This document shows, piece after piece, positions 1 to 9,210 of a DNA stretch of 40,423 bases (its first letter is position 1; every line of letters starts with the position of its first letter). Origin of the DNA: Chara braunii. Taxonomy: Eukaryota > Streptophyta > Charophyceae > Charales > Characeae. The notes beneath the pieces were generated by a model. That model saw only the letters and a list, made by a program, of their open reading frames with translations, had not been told where the DNA came from and searched no databases. Where the stretch lies: NCBI GenBank assembly GCA_003427395.1, contig BFEA01000078.1:3732810-3773232 (forward strand), read 5' to 3'. A program made the position numbers and the translations under genes.

Positions 1-924
1 GTCGTCGATGCGCAGAAGAGGGCCGGCGTTCTTGACGGTTTGCGCGTTGAGCTTGCGATAATCGATGCACAACCACAACTCCTTGTTCTTCTTTCAATCG
101 AAGAGAACGGGAGCACCGTATGGCGAAGAGCTGGGCCGGATCCAGCCTTTCTCGAGAAGATCGTCTAGTTGTGCCCTTAGCACACTAAACTCTTCCTCGC
201 TCATGCGGTAGATGCAACCACGCGGACCGTCCTCGAGGATGATCTCGTGGCGGATGGGCCGATCCAGTATTACTTCATGTGGTGTTTCGAACACTTCGCC
301 GTAGGCATCGAGAAACTCGGTGATGCGTGGATCCGGTGGTGAGGCCGTCGATGGAATGTCTTGGTGCGGAAGGGCGTGGAGAAAACACACCCCCATCTCC
401 TCGATGTCATCCCGGATGATGGAAGCTCGAATGCTTGCGGCGGACACCACGTGGCAGCTGATCGAAGGGTGAGGAGGAGGCACCGTGCATTGGACTAGTA
501 ATCTGTTCCGATCAGGAACGTGAACGGTGCGATGGTAGAAGTTCACCGGGTGCTCCTCGCTTCGCAGCCATGACATGCCCAATATCATGTCGAACTTGGT
601 GTCCAAAATATCGTAGGACACGATCTCGCTTGCATGTGGGGCAAAGTACACGGGGACGGCATCAATGCACCGGTCGATTGACTTGTGCGTGTGGTCGTCG
701 ACCATAGTGACTTGCGTGGGCTGCGACTTCCTCCGAACGCGTGGCCCAAGGCCAACGCGTACCATAGATTCTTGGGTCATGTAGTTGCGAGTAGCTCCGC
801 AATCGATCAAAGCATTGCAGGTCAGTGTCGTACCACCGGTCACCATTCACGGGGTCTGTGGACGGAGACCGGTCATGTAGTTTACCCCGTCCACGACACG
901 GGAGTTCATGGAGGTCATGGAGAG

Positions 925-926
<2 letters not shown>
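1..926 (-). pseudogene. Retropepsin and N-terminal reverse transcriptase of relic A
   Basis: The minus-strand frame carries the retropepsin active-site motif ALIDCGATRNYM (the DxGA form usual in plant gypsy elements) and the flap-distal ILGMSWL. It continues into the N-terminal RT signature KGWIRPSSSPYGAPVLF. A TGA at 91-93 interrupts it where a V-P-K-K type sequence is expected; the same frame then resumes with LCIDYRKLNAQTVKN and leaves the window at base 1. A second TGA at 847-849 lies upstream of the protease, and coding similarity seems to continue to about 926. In the intact family the protease cuts Gag-Pol and RT copies the RNA. This copy lacks the RT catalytic aspartates because of the window edge and is broken by stops. 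Confidence 0.85.
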
Positions 927-956
<30 letters not shown>

Positions 957-1290
957 GGCTGGGGGGGGTATGTTTTTATTTTTATATAAGAGGGTGGGGG
1001 ACATCGAAGGGTAACTCCCTATAGTTTTTTCATTTTTTTTTTTCACAAATAATATTTTGTTTTAATTAAAAATGAAAAAAAAACAACCAGCCAAAATAAG
1101 CATTTTCATTCGTTATTTTGTAGGTCATTTCGATTTTTATTTAATTTTTCAATGTCATCACGCTGTGGGGCTTGATGTGAATGTACCTGGGGGATCCCAA
1201 AAAAAAAAAAAAAAGGAAAAAAAACACCACTCTTTAGTGGTCGGCCCGTTCACAAAAAAAAAAACAAATGAACGGTCGGTCACGTTCAAG
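927..1290. other. A/T-rich insertion with homopolymer runs
   Basis: A T-run of about 26 bases, a G-run, several A-runs and generally A/T-rich DNA separate the protease segment from the gag-side segment of relic A. GC-rich coding-like sequence lies on both sides. I see no convincing domain in it and no clean target duplication. It could be a small insertion or an expanded low-complexity spacer. Confidence 0.4.
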
Positions 1291-1776
1291 TGACCGGTGC
1301 CGGCACCGATCTGAATGCGCATGTACAACAATGGCGCATCGATGTCATCGTACCGTTGTGTCTTGAACTCGCGGTCGATCTTCGCAATGTAGGCATGAAG
1401 CTCGACGAGCTCTACTTCGGCGTCCATCAACAAAGTTGGTACGACAGTGTGCAAGTAATCCCGCAATTGTGCCATGAGCACGTTGCAATGCGGTTTCGAC
1501 AATTGACGGGTTGAGCTTTTGAAGTCTTGACCATGTCGTCGAATCCCTGACGATAGATGACGAAGAAGTTGCCGAATCGGTTGCCGATGGTAGTGAAACC
1601 GTGCATGCGGTGGATTGTTACACGTGGAGTGGTTGGTCCAACGGTGGGACCAAGTGGACAACATAATCCTCGTCAGTGAACCAAGGACTTGCGATATTCG
1701 CATCCTCCCAGATGTGTAGGAGGCCGCTAGCAAGGTGGTCGAATCTTGCGGAGTGAGAGGTGGAGTCACCTTACCT
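1291..1776 (-). pseudogene. Gag-protease linker of relic A, shifted frames
   Basis: This part lies between the zinc knuckle and the A/T-rich insertion. All three minus frames contain stretches that look like protein, including a helical, acidic stretch with LMDAEVELVELHAYIAKIDR (about 1370-1430) and a separate one with PWFTDEDYVVHLVPPLDQP (about 1625-1690). This suggests one former reading frame broken by several small indels. I recognise no domain. From its position it should be the linker between Gag and protease. Confidence 0.4.
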
Positions 1777-3370
1777 CCCGCGCAACTCGGTTTCCTGAGT
1801 TAATGCGAGGCTGAACATCCTCCTTGCCTTGATCCGGGCATTGGGAGGTCTTGTGCTTGGTGCTGTTGCACTAATAGCAGCAGCCATACCGACCGCGCCA
1901 CTTGTATTCGGCCTCGGTCAAGTGAAACCTGACCCAAGGTGCTGGTTGTCCATTTTCGGCCGGCGATGCGGTTTTCACCTTCCCTTTTCCTCGGGAGTTG
2001 TTGTTGCTTCGCGGCTGGACAGCAGCCACCTGATCTCCCTCACGTGATGCTTGGGTGGCTGCCAGGTCTTCCACAATGTTTTCCGAGTGGACTGCAGCGA
2101 CATGCTGTGGACGTGGACCAAATTTTCGTTTCTCCACATAGGTTGGTTGCCATGTTGACTTCTCGTGTGCAACCGCCCTATTGGTCTTGATGATCTCCCT
2201 TGCCTTGTCAATGATTTCAGCGAAGGTTGCGTATTGCTCGTGATCACCAAGTGCAAGGTTCAAGGCAGCACATGACCGGTTGTAGCACTCCCGGCGCAGA
2301 TGCGAAAATGGCAATTCGAGATCGGGCGTCGCCGTGATCTTTTGTCATTCCGTGAGCCAGTCGCGTGTCGGTGTGTTGCCTTGCGTCATCGTGAAGAGGC
2401 GGTTGATGGCGAGCGCCGGGACGTCGTCCACGATGAACCGCTTCTTCCATAGCTTCGTAAGATCTGCCCAATGAATCTTCGTGTGCAGATCGGCGACGTT
2501 GACGCCGTGGATGGTTGCAAGGTGGCTAAGCCATATCTGGCATCCACGCTTTGAGTTGAGAAGCAACTCGTCGATGTACGAGCGCTCGGGGACGAAAAGA
2601 ATCTGAAGTTTCGTCGTAAAGTCCTCCCACTAGGGGACCGGGTCTTGATGCGTATAATCATCGAACTTTTCGATGCGGAATGTCGACATCTTGTAGTGCT
2701 GCGCGGTGTTGCCATCCTTGTTGGGCAGCTGGTGCAGTTGTTGAACCTCGGTCTTCAAGGTGTCCAACTGCTTGCTGATGGTGGCTGGTGCAGCGAAGGT
2801 GTTGATGTCGTCGAGCATTGCGACAACGTGGTCAACTCGTTCTTCCAATTGGCGGGTAGAGGGTGCATTGGTGGACTCGCTAGCATCTGGTCTTGGTGCA
2901 GATTGCTCCAAGTCCTATACTACACGGGAATCAAGTGCCCGTGTAGCATCCTCGTGCAGATCCTTGTAGTTCCACACCGCGCGTCGGAGATTCGCGAGCT
3001 CGGCCTGCAGGTGGTTACAAGTGTAAACCAACCGGGTCACGAGTTTGGTCAGGAACTCCTTTTGCTGCTCTTCCGGTGTCGCATCGTCGTGCTGCTCAGA
3101 TGGTTCAAAATGCGAAAACTTGAACTTTTCGATGTTTGTGGCTTCGTGCCGCTGTAATCATAGATATTGGGCCTCCTTGCGACGTGCCTGGATATCTGCT
3201 TCGGCTTCGGCTTGAAGCTGCTGCTTTTCAACTGTTGCCGCCGCTTCAGCTGGTAGGCGGGCAGCCTCGACTGCCGTCTGATGCTGTTCCTCAGCCTTGA
3301 TCAGTGCGAGTTGAGCTTCGAAACACTGTCGGTATTCCCCACCCTTTTTGTGAAGACCACGATTAAATTC
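1777..3370 (-). pseudogene. Gag polyprotein of relic A with CCHC zinc knuckle
   Basis: One continuous minus-strand frame covers this gag. It starts with an alanine/glutamate/glutamine-rich coiled-coil-like segment (about 3160-3360), followed by helical capsid-like sequence (for example WLSHLATIHGVNVADLHTKI, about 2480-2540). It ends in a CCHC knuckle at 1838-1882, spaced C-x2-C-x4-H-x4-C. Five in-frame stops interrupt it: TGA 3158-3160, TAG 2915-2917, TAG 2627-2629, TGA 2342-2344, and TAG 1871-1873 inside the knuckle. No frameshift is needed between 3370 and 1777, which is unusual for so many stops. Gag normally packages the element RNA into cytoplasmic particles. Confidence 0.8.
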
Positions 3371-3873
3371 TCCGATCCCAAGAGGGAAAAGAGTCAGACG
3401 GAGGCGAAGAGGAAGAAGGGAACGAAGTGAGAAGAGTTCACGATACAAGGAGGAGAATGGGAGGGAGTAGACAGGCTAGTGATCATTGATTGATAGACGG
3501 ATAAAGTCCCGGGACCCGGGTAATTCCACTCTCGAGGTGGGCCGAGTAGGGGCGTGGTACCGAACAGGCTAACTTAGGACTAGAGGTCAGTTCGGTGGGG
3601 GACATAGGGCACTGGTGTGTGACTTCGGTCCAACTCTGGAGAGGGGGTTGCCACCCTTTCTCAGGGATAACCTGTGTCCGCGGCTAGTCTTTATACCTGG
3701 AAGTGGGAGGACCTCTTAGCGGAGGAGGACAAAAAGGTAGCCGAGTGAGACGACGATCCTTCTCTGGTCCATTTGATCTTGATGGGCTCACAAGCACCTT
3801 CTCCTTGCAGGGTAGGGGTGGTCTCTCGAGTGACCGGAAGTAAGACAAAAAGGGCCTTCTGTTATTGACATGT
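3371..3873. other. Leader before the module array; no gene seen
   Basis: This stretch separates relic A from the first module of relic B. It has no recognisable coding domain, no clear LTR and no primer-binding site that I can defend. The frame of unit U0 is open only from the TAA at 3841-3843, and the first in-frame ATG is at 3874. It may be a 5-prime untranslated leader. Confidence 0.4.
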
Positions 3874-4227
3874 ATGAGCTTGGAGGCAGTCCCGGAAGGG
3901 ATTAGTGTGAGCAGTTACGGTGGAGTCGATGTGTGGTGCTACACCTTTCGTCTGTGGGTGGGAGATTTTGACGTTGCGATTTATGTAGAGGACGGGCAAG
4001 ATCGGGAGGAGAATTTCCTCCGAGGTTGGGAAGAGGCGGTAGGCCACTCTCGCATGGAAAGGGAAGAGTTGAGGAGATACTTATTAAGATACTTCTACAC
4101 TTTGGGATACCGAACCTACCCGAAGGGTGGTCGACCTGCGCCGGTGATTCCGGACGCCTACCTCGACAGGTCGGACGGGGGGAGAGTATTAATCGTGATC
4201 ATAGAGGAGATAGTGGGGAGCCTATGA
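3874..4227 (+). pseudogene. Unit U0: module of unknown function
   Basis: This is an intact open frame of 117 codons from the first in-frame ATG. It encodes one module: a strand-rich part with SYGGVDVWCY and GDFDVAIYVEDG, a helical part with W-E-E-A and ER-E-L-R-R-Y-L, then RYFYTLG, and a proline turn ending IPDAYLDRSDG. I do not recognise the family. The TGA (4225-4227) overlaps the ATG of U1 (4224-4226) as ATGA. U1 repeats almost the whole sequence. The many synonymous third-base differences between the two copies argue that the protein was once under selection. No signal peptide or membrane segment is visible. The other unit ORFs are degraded versions of the same kind of module. Confidence 0.7.
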
Positions 4228-4805
4228 GCCTAGGAGTTTTGGAGTTCGAGCCGACGGGCATTAGTGTGGGTAGTTATGGGGGTGTAGACGTGTGGTGTTA
4301 CAACTTCTTCTTGTGGACCGGGGATTTTGACATAGCACTCTATGTAGAAGCGGGGACTGATCGAGGAAAAAACTTTCTTAGTAGTTGGGAGAAGGTTGTT
4401 GGCCACGCGCAACTAGAGAGGGAACTTTTAGGAAATTACGGGATCCGGTATTTCTACACATTGGGTCACCGGACCCTCCGACGAGGAGAGCGACCAGCCC
4501 CGACTATACCAGAGGCCTATCTCGACAGGTCGGACGGTTGAAAGGTGTTAGTAGGGATCATCGAGGAGGTAGTCCATGGTGAGGATTGTAGAGGCGACTG
4601 ACAACGGTAGGGTTCAAATCGAAAGGCCGACCTCGACAAGGAGAGGGAGTGCTTCAGCGTCCCTTTATACCATCGTACGGAGAGATATTTAGCCAGACGC
4701 GAGAGAGACCTAAAAATCGAAAAGGTTTTTTTTCTCTGGCGTGATTTGTCGTAGGTATTCGGGAAGCACATCAGCGGACCAGGAATAAACCTGGGAACGG
4801 GGTGA
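4224..4805 (+). pseudogene. Unit U1: second copy of the module plus a helical tail
   Basis: The ATG lies inside the stop of U0. The first part repeats U0 closely (SYGGVDVWCY, GDFDIALYVEAG, RYFYTLG, IPEAYLDRSDG). A TGA at 4539-4541 follows directly, then the same frame continues with IIEEVV. A further helical stretch includes ARRERDLKIEKVFFLWRDL (about 4688-4751) and resembles the helical second domain of U4. In-frame stops lie at 4539, 4599, 4608 and 4752. The frame closes with TGA 4803-4805, which overlaps a GTG at 4802 that would open U2. The stop-free first half is well supported; joining the second half to it is inferred from the shared frame. Confidence 0.6.
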
Positions 4806-5317
4806 AGGTCCGACGAGCGACGGTTCGTGCTGAGGGCACGATCTACTTGAGTCGGGAAGCCTGGGTAGAGTACATCACCCACTGGGCATTAGGGTGGTGT
4901 CGGGCGGACCATTGGGAGGTATGTGTGAGACCTATTCTAAAACAGATCTTCGAGGAAGTGCCCCTTCGGCACAACCTGCCGTTCCGCTTGCGAGTCACTT
5001 GTGCTCGGGACAAGGAATACCCTTGTGCTACGGGTTGAGTCCAAGCCATATTTTCATCTTACGTCTTCAGGAGAGTGTGTGGAGAGGGGGCCGCGTACGA
5101 GAAGGTAGTAAAGTCTATAAGGCGAGAGAAAGGAAGAGGGTTGTCCTTTCATTCGCGTCATTGGTACTTCTCCTATTGTGTGGACAACCCGGTGTCGTAC
5201 GGGGTTAGAGCTGACCGGATCCGAGAAATGGTCTCTTTGGAATCGGAACGAGACCGTGAAGGCGGGAAGGACTACCGTTACCGAAGGGTTTTTGGAGTCC
5301 GACAAAAGGTGTTTTAG
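4802..5317 (+). pseudogene. Unit U2: diverged copy of the module
   Basis: The frame opens at or near a GTG in a GTGA overlap with the U1 stop. There is no ATG, so the original start may have mutated. It encodes EGTIYLSREAWVEYITHW, then a helix ending IFEEVP. These align with the A-x-IFLS and EEV-P segments of U4. A TGA at 5036-5038 breaks the frame, after which HWYFSYCVDNP resembles the LLSWC-type segment of U4 domain II. The frame ends at TAG 5315-5317, five bases before the ATG of U3. The relation to U3-U6 rests on motif order and spacing, not on strong identity. Confidence 0.5.
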
Positions 5318-5322
5318 CGTGA

Positions 5323-6279
5323 ATGGTTCTCTTTGACAAGGACCTCGGTAAGTTTATCGGATCCCCTTTTGACGGGAAAGGGCCCTGTGGATACTTTACA
5401 CTCACTGTGTCGACCAGGGAATCCCGCAGTGAGGGAAACTCTGGGGTATTTTTAGGAGGCTTGGGTCTCTATAAAAGTTTGTCACCGTCTCGCCTAAGAA
5501 GTACCGCGAGTGGGTCTTCAAAATAACCACGGTAGATGGTAAGGTTTACGCTCAGCGATAACGGAGCGATAGAAACGATAGAAACGATAGAGGTCGGTGA
5601 AGGGAGCCAGGTCTTGGTTCCTGGGGACCCTCGCGTAACTCCCTACTGGATGAGTGTTGAGAAGGGAGAGACCATCGGAGAAGGTGCTTACGCGTGGGTC
5701 CAGGTTCGTCGACTCACCTAGAAGGAAGGGGTGCAAAGGGGAGGTCCGCCTCACCTAGGACAGTTCCTCGAGGTTTAGGCTACGGTATTCCTCGACGAAG
5801 GTTCGTGGACCAAAGTTTGGAAGGGGTTAGTGCCCGGTCTAGAGACTCATACGAAGTACCTTGAGTCCGCAGGGAGGATAGCGAGCAATCTGGTACTGGG
5901 TAGTTACGAGAACGAAACTTTCGAGTCGTAGACGAAGGTGTCCTTCACCGAGTCAGGCGAAGTCCCTCGAGCTTCTAAGGTGCTCCACGTAACCTTGCCC
6001 GAATTCCTACTGCGATCGCTCCTACGAGACGCGGAAGGGAGAGTGGTGGAGGTACTCCGAGCTGCTCAACAATCCGACGTGTGGACGCAAGGGCTATTTT
6101 GGCTCTACACTCCTTGTGTCGATGCTGGGGCTCCCCCTAGAAGAGAGTTAGTGCCTATATTCGAAAGGTTAAGGGAGTTTGAGGGGGTGAGAGCACATGT
6201 TGCTAACGTCCCATATGCTCGTCTCTTTGGGGAAGAGCAAGTAACTAACGAGAAGGGGTACGAGGCACGGACGAGGTGA
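5323..6279 (+). pseudogene. Unit U3: two-domain module copy
   Basis: A single frame starts with ATG GTT CTC and has five internal stops (5524 TAA, 5533 TAG, 5719 TAG, about 5776 TAG, 5935 TAG). It may contain one and a half modules: FIGSPFDGKGPCGYFTLTVS near 5350-5410, then ATVFLDEGSWTKVWKGLVPG (about 5779-5838) and SFTESGEVPRASK. The latter parallels the GEVPRA segment of U6. The C-terminal half is helical, with LFWLYTPC. The closing TGA (6277-6279) shares one base with the ATG of U4 (TGATG). Confidence 0.5.
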
Positions 6280-7217
6280 TGATAAGGGGAATTTTCGGAA
6301 CTCCTTGGGCCTCGATAGAGCCTATAGAAGAGGCGAGGGAGGTTGTCCACATCATATTACCAAAGGCGAGCTTGGAGGGCCCGACGAGAACCGTTCGAAG
6401 GGAAGTGTTCGAAATCCACCGAGGGAAGGCATTCGTTCGGTTGTCGGTAAGTAGCAAGGAGGGGTTGGTGATCGGGGAAGCCAGGATATTCCTTTCGAAG
6501 GAGGGTCTCCTGGAGATAGTCCAGAGTTTGAAGTTGGGGGAAGACCCTCTCTTAGACGCGCAAGCTGTACGGGACCATCTAGAGAGGCTAGTCGAGGAGG
6601 TGATTCCTCGAGAGAGGCACCAAAGGATATATCAAGTGACATACGAGGGTTAGGAAGAGGTACCGCCATTTGTCGCTTGTGACCCCGCACGAGTCCCTCG
6701 CTTCAAAATTGAGCAGGTCTACCCCTCCGAAGTGGTCAAGAGGGCAGTAGAGGATAGGATCTCGATCTTGAACCAATTTTGGTTCACGGGGTCGGATCTG
6801 CACGCCCTGCTATCGTGGTGCCTTCGAAATCCGTACCAGGACAATTGGTCGTCACTGGAGGACTTGGGCTACGCCTTCGAGGGCTAGGGCCAACACGTGA
6901 GGGTGTCGACCCTTTCGTGGAGGTACTTGGGAAAAATCTGTGAGACAGGGTTGGAGGGATTGGACCCCTCGGATCTCATTCGGATCGCGATTGGGTGCCG
7001 GAGAAGGAACTTGAGGCATGAGCGAGCCTGACGCCAGAGAGCTAGTGGGGCTAGAGAGGGTTAGGGCAAAAGTGTATAGAATCCTGACCCTTTGTTGAAA
7101 AGAGGGAGAAAAGCAAGGTCGGGATCTTTGCTCAAGATCAAATTAGTTGAGACGACCACGGTTAAGATCTTCGACGAACTGAAGAAGGAGTTGCTCTCGG
7201 GAGAAAGATAGGCATGA
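6279..7217 (+). pseudogene. Unit U4: best-preserved two-domain module
   Basis: Domain I (6279-6650) is open and reads REVFEIHRGKAFVRLSVS, EARIFLSKEGLLEIVQSLKLG, DPLL and LERLVEEVIPRER. Domain II follows a TAG (6651-6653). It begins EEVPPFV and has a helical body with LHALLSWCLRNPYQDNW and a C-terminal LEGLDPSDLIRIAIGC. A second TAG lies near 6885 and a TGA at 7029-7031. Coding-like sequence then appears to step through another frame (an ATG at 7018 opens ARELVGLERVRAKVYRILTL). It returns to the first frame before TAG 7209-7211 and TGA 7215-7217. The last stop overlaps the ATG of U5 as ATGA. The C-terminal path after 7031 is inference. Confidence 0.55.
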
Positions 7218-7702
7218 AAGCTACCTTCACCTCCAATTCGATAACCTGGGAATTAAAGACCCGTGATGACGGCCCCGAGGTCGAAGTAGAAGGGGGAATG
7301 GAACTTAGCCCAGGTCTTGGAGAGGACCAAGTGGCGCGAGCCTAAAAGGAATTCCTCGTCGAGGTCCGGCGACTAGCTTTGTGGAAAAGAAGGTCCTGGA
7401 CCGCATTAGCTAGGTTTTTGGTTTTTATTAGAGAGGCGAGAGGAGTACGGTTCTTTAGGACGTGGAGGGAACCTTTGATGGAAGTCGAGAAAAAGTTTGA
7501 GGAGGACTCTAGGTGGTTTGGGACTCCCTTCGAAGTCAGGTTGGACTTGGTTGAGGCGCGCTTCTGGGACAGGACGGGAGAGAACGAGAAAGCTTTGCGT
7601 CTGACGATACTCGACCAAGGCGAGGACGCTTAAGGGAGGTGTGAGGACTCGTTAATAGAGGCAGCCGAGAGGTTAGCCCGGGTAAGGTTGACCTGTCAAT
7701 GA
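7214..7702 (+). pseudogene. Unit U5: short, divergent ORF in the array
   Basis: The ATG is embedded in the U4 stop. The 162-codon frame has TAA stops at about 7346 and at 7631-7633, and ends with a TGA at 7700-7702 that overlaps the ATG of U6. It is rich in charged residues and Trp/Phe, for example ARGVRFFRTWREPLMEVEKK (about 7435-7500). The segment ITWELKTRDDG with EVEVEGGMELS may be a strand-rich domain I, but the match is weak. It is listed because it follows the same start/stop chain as its neighbours. Confidence 0.4.
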
Positions 7703-8565
7703 TTAGATACGACAGGGGGAACCCTGTCGGAACCTTGGAACGCGCTTGGAAGATAGGGGCTAGGTATGGCCTAACCCTCCCGAAGATTGTGGAAGCGGGG
7801 AAGACCATAGTTGAGTCCTTCGAGATCTACGGACAAGGGACCATAGTTCGTTTTTCGATAGTTTCCGAAGAAGGTGCTCGCACACGAAAGGCCGAAATCT
7901 TCCTGTCCACCCACGATAGACAGGTTTTTGCGACCGAGTTAGCTGAGGGAAAGGACCCTCTGGGTATCACCCGGATAGCCCTAGACCCCCTTAGGAGGTT
8001 AAGAGAGGGAGTAGCGGAAGGGCGTGTGGTGGATAAGGTTGAGTACCGAGGGAGAGGAGAAGTCCCGCGAGCGGCCCACGACCGGACCTGGGAAGTCCCT
8101 GCTTGGGAGTCAGGACTACCGTTTGCTCTACCCTGACGACGCTGCGGAGAGGAAGGTCCAAAATAGAGGACAAATAATTGAAAACTCCCCCTAGGAGAAG
8201 AAAAGGGATACGCGTTGTTCGCCCTATGTTGGGAGTCTCTAGAACATACGGACTTCGAGTGATGGGCATTAGTCGGCAATTTCATCAAACCCCTATTTTC
8301 GGGGCAGGCCGGAGAGGTAGATAGAGGGCTGATTAAATGGTGTTCTCTAGAAGGGATTAGGGGCATTTCCGATTTAGAGATTGCCAACCTAGCGCTAGCT
8401 GCCTGCAAAGAGAAAAGAGAACGCGACTCTTGGTGGACAGTGACTAGCGAAGAGTCTGAGAGTGATAGTGAGGAACAAAAATCGAGTGAGGAGGAAGAGA
8501 ACTCGGAAGAAGGAGGCGAACCGGAAGGGCAGGGGAGTAACGATCATAGTGAGGAGAGCGACTAA
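7699..8565 (+). pseudogene. Unit U6: last module copy, with an acidic tail
   Basis: This opens with ATG in ATGA overlap with U5. Domain I reads VESFEIYGQGTIVRFSIVSE, KAEIFLS, ELAEGKDPLG, LRRLREGV, VEYRGRGEVPRAAH, and parallels U4 almost segment by segment. A TGA at 8134-8136, a TAG and two further TGAs (about 8180-8262) interrupt the same frame. It then continues with LIKWCSLEGIRGISDLEIAN, matching the LEGL-SDL segment of U4. The C-terminal 40 codons (about 8430-8560) are Ser/Glu/Asp-rich. The frame stops at TAA 8563-8565. The acidic tail is absent from U4 and could be a linker or phosphorylation target; that is speculation. Confidence 0.55.
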
Positions 8566-9210
8566 AGGGTAGCAATAGGGTGCATGGAGAGTGAGGTAGA
8601 ACCCGAGATTTTTCGACCACTGGAGGCCATGGGATGGACCGAGAAAGATGTCGTTTTAGGGGCTAGATTAAGTGAGGTGACCGAGGAGACAACTTAAAGA
8701 GTGGAGGAGATAGGTAGGACTTAGAGAAGCCCAGAACCATCTCTCGGCGAGAGAAAATCCGCTGGGGGACAGGGAGCAAGCGCTGAGGTATGTCCGCATA
8801 GGGCGGTTGAGCCGCGGATGCCCGCTAGAAAGAGGACAACGGAGATCTCTAGGGGCTTCCCTGTCGAGACCCGATGGGCAGAAAGGGTCGGTGAAGGCCA
8901 TGATTTTCCGCACGAAAGGTTGGGGTGTTGGGCACCCAAGAGGGGTGAAGAGGGGAGCCTAAGGAGAAGAGAGCTGGGGGAGGAACGACCGATGGAGACT
9001 TTGGGAGGACCACGGAGGTGGGCCGAGCGAGAGATAGATCCTGCGTGGGCGTTGGAAGAGATGGCAAGGAGAAGTGCGAGAGGACTTGGAGATGCCTGGA
9101 AAGGATTTAGAGTCCAAGAACCCAGACGTTGGGAGCAAGAAGACCCGTGTGATAGAGGTCGTCGTGAGGAGGAACTGTGGGGGGCCCCGAAGCTCGGCCG
9201 CAAGAGCTAG
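8566..9210 (+). pseudogene. Charged linker between module array and gag
   Basis: This stays in the frame of U6 after its TAA and has two more stops before 8720. From about 8818 it is open to TAG 9208-9210. It is dominated by Arg, Glu, Gly and Trp (GLGDAWKGFRVQEPRRWEQE near 9085-9145). There is no recognised domain. The gag proper continues one frame back from about 9204, so this may be the N-terminal extension of Gag. Confidence 0.35.

Larger units (their letters stand above)
1..3370 (-). mobile_element. Relic A: partial Ty3/gypsy retrotransposon
   Basis: Reading the minus strand from about 3370 down to 1 gives, in order, a gag with a CCHC zinc knuckle, an aspartic protease and the start of a reverse transcriptase. 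This is the standard gypsy order. RNase H and integrase would lie beyond the left edge. No LTR is visible at the right end, where similarity to gag fades near 3350-3370 and plus-strand sequence of relic B begins. The copy is dead, with at least seven in-frame stops and an A/T-rich insertion. The protein order is clear; the exact right boundary is an estimate. Confidence 0.85.

Noticed and set aside
3874-8565. Bacterial or phage operon contamination, suggested by ATGA overlaps
   Set aside because: No ribosome-binding sites precede the starts, the units are one degenerate repeated module, and a eukaryotic gypsy gag-pol follows on the same strand.
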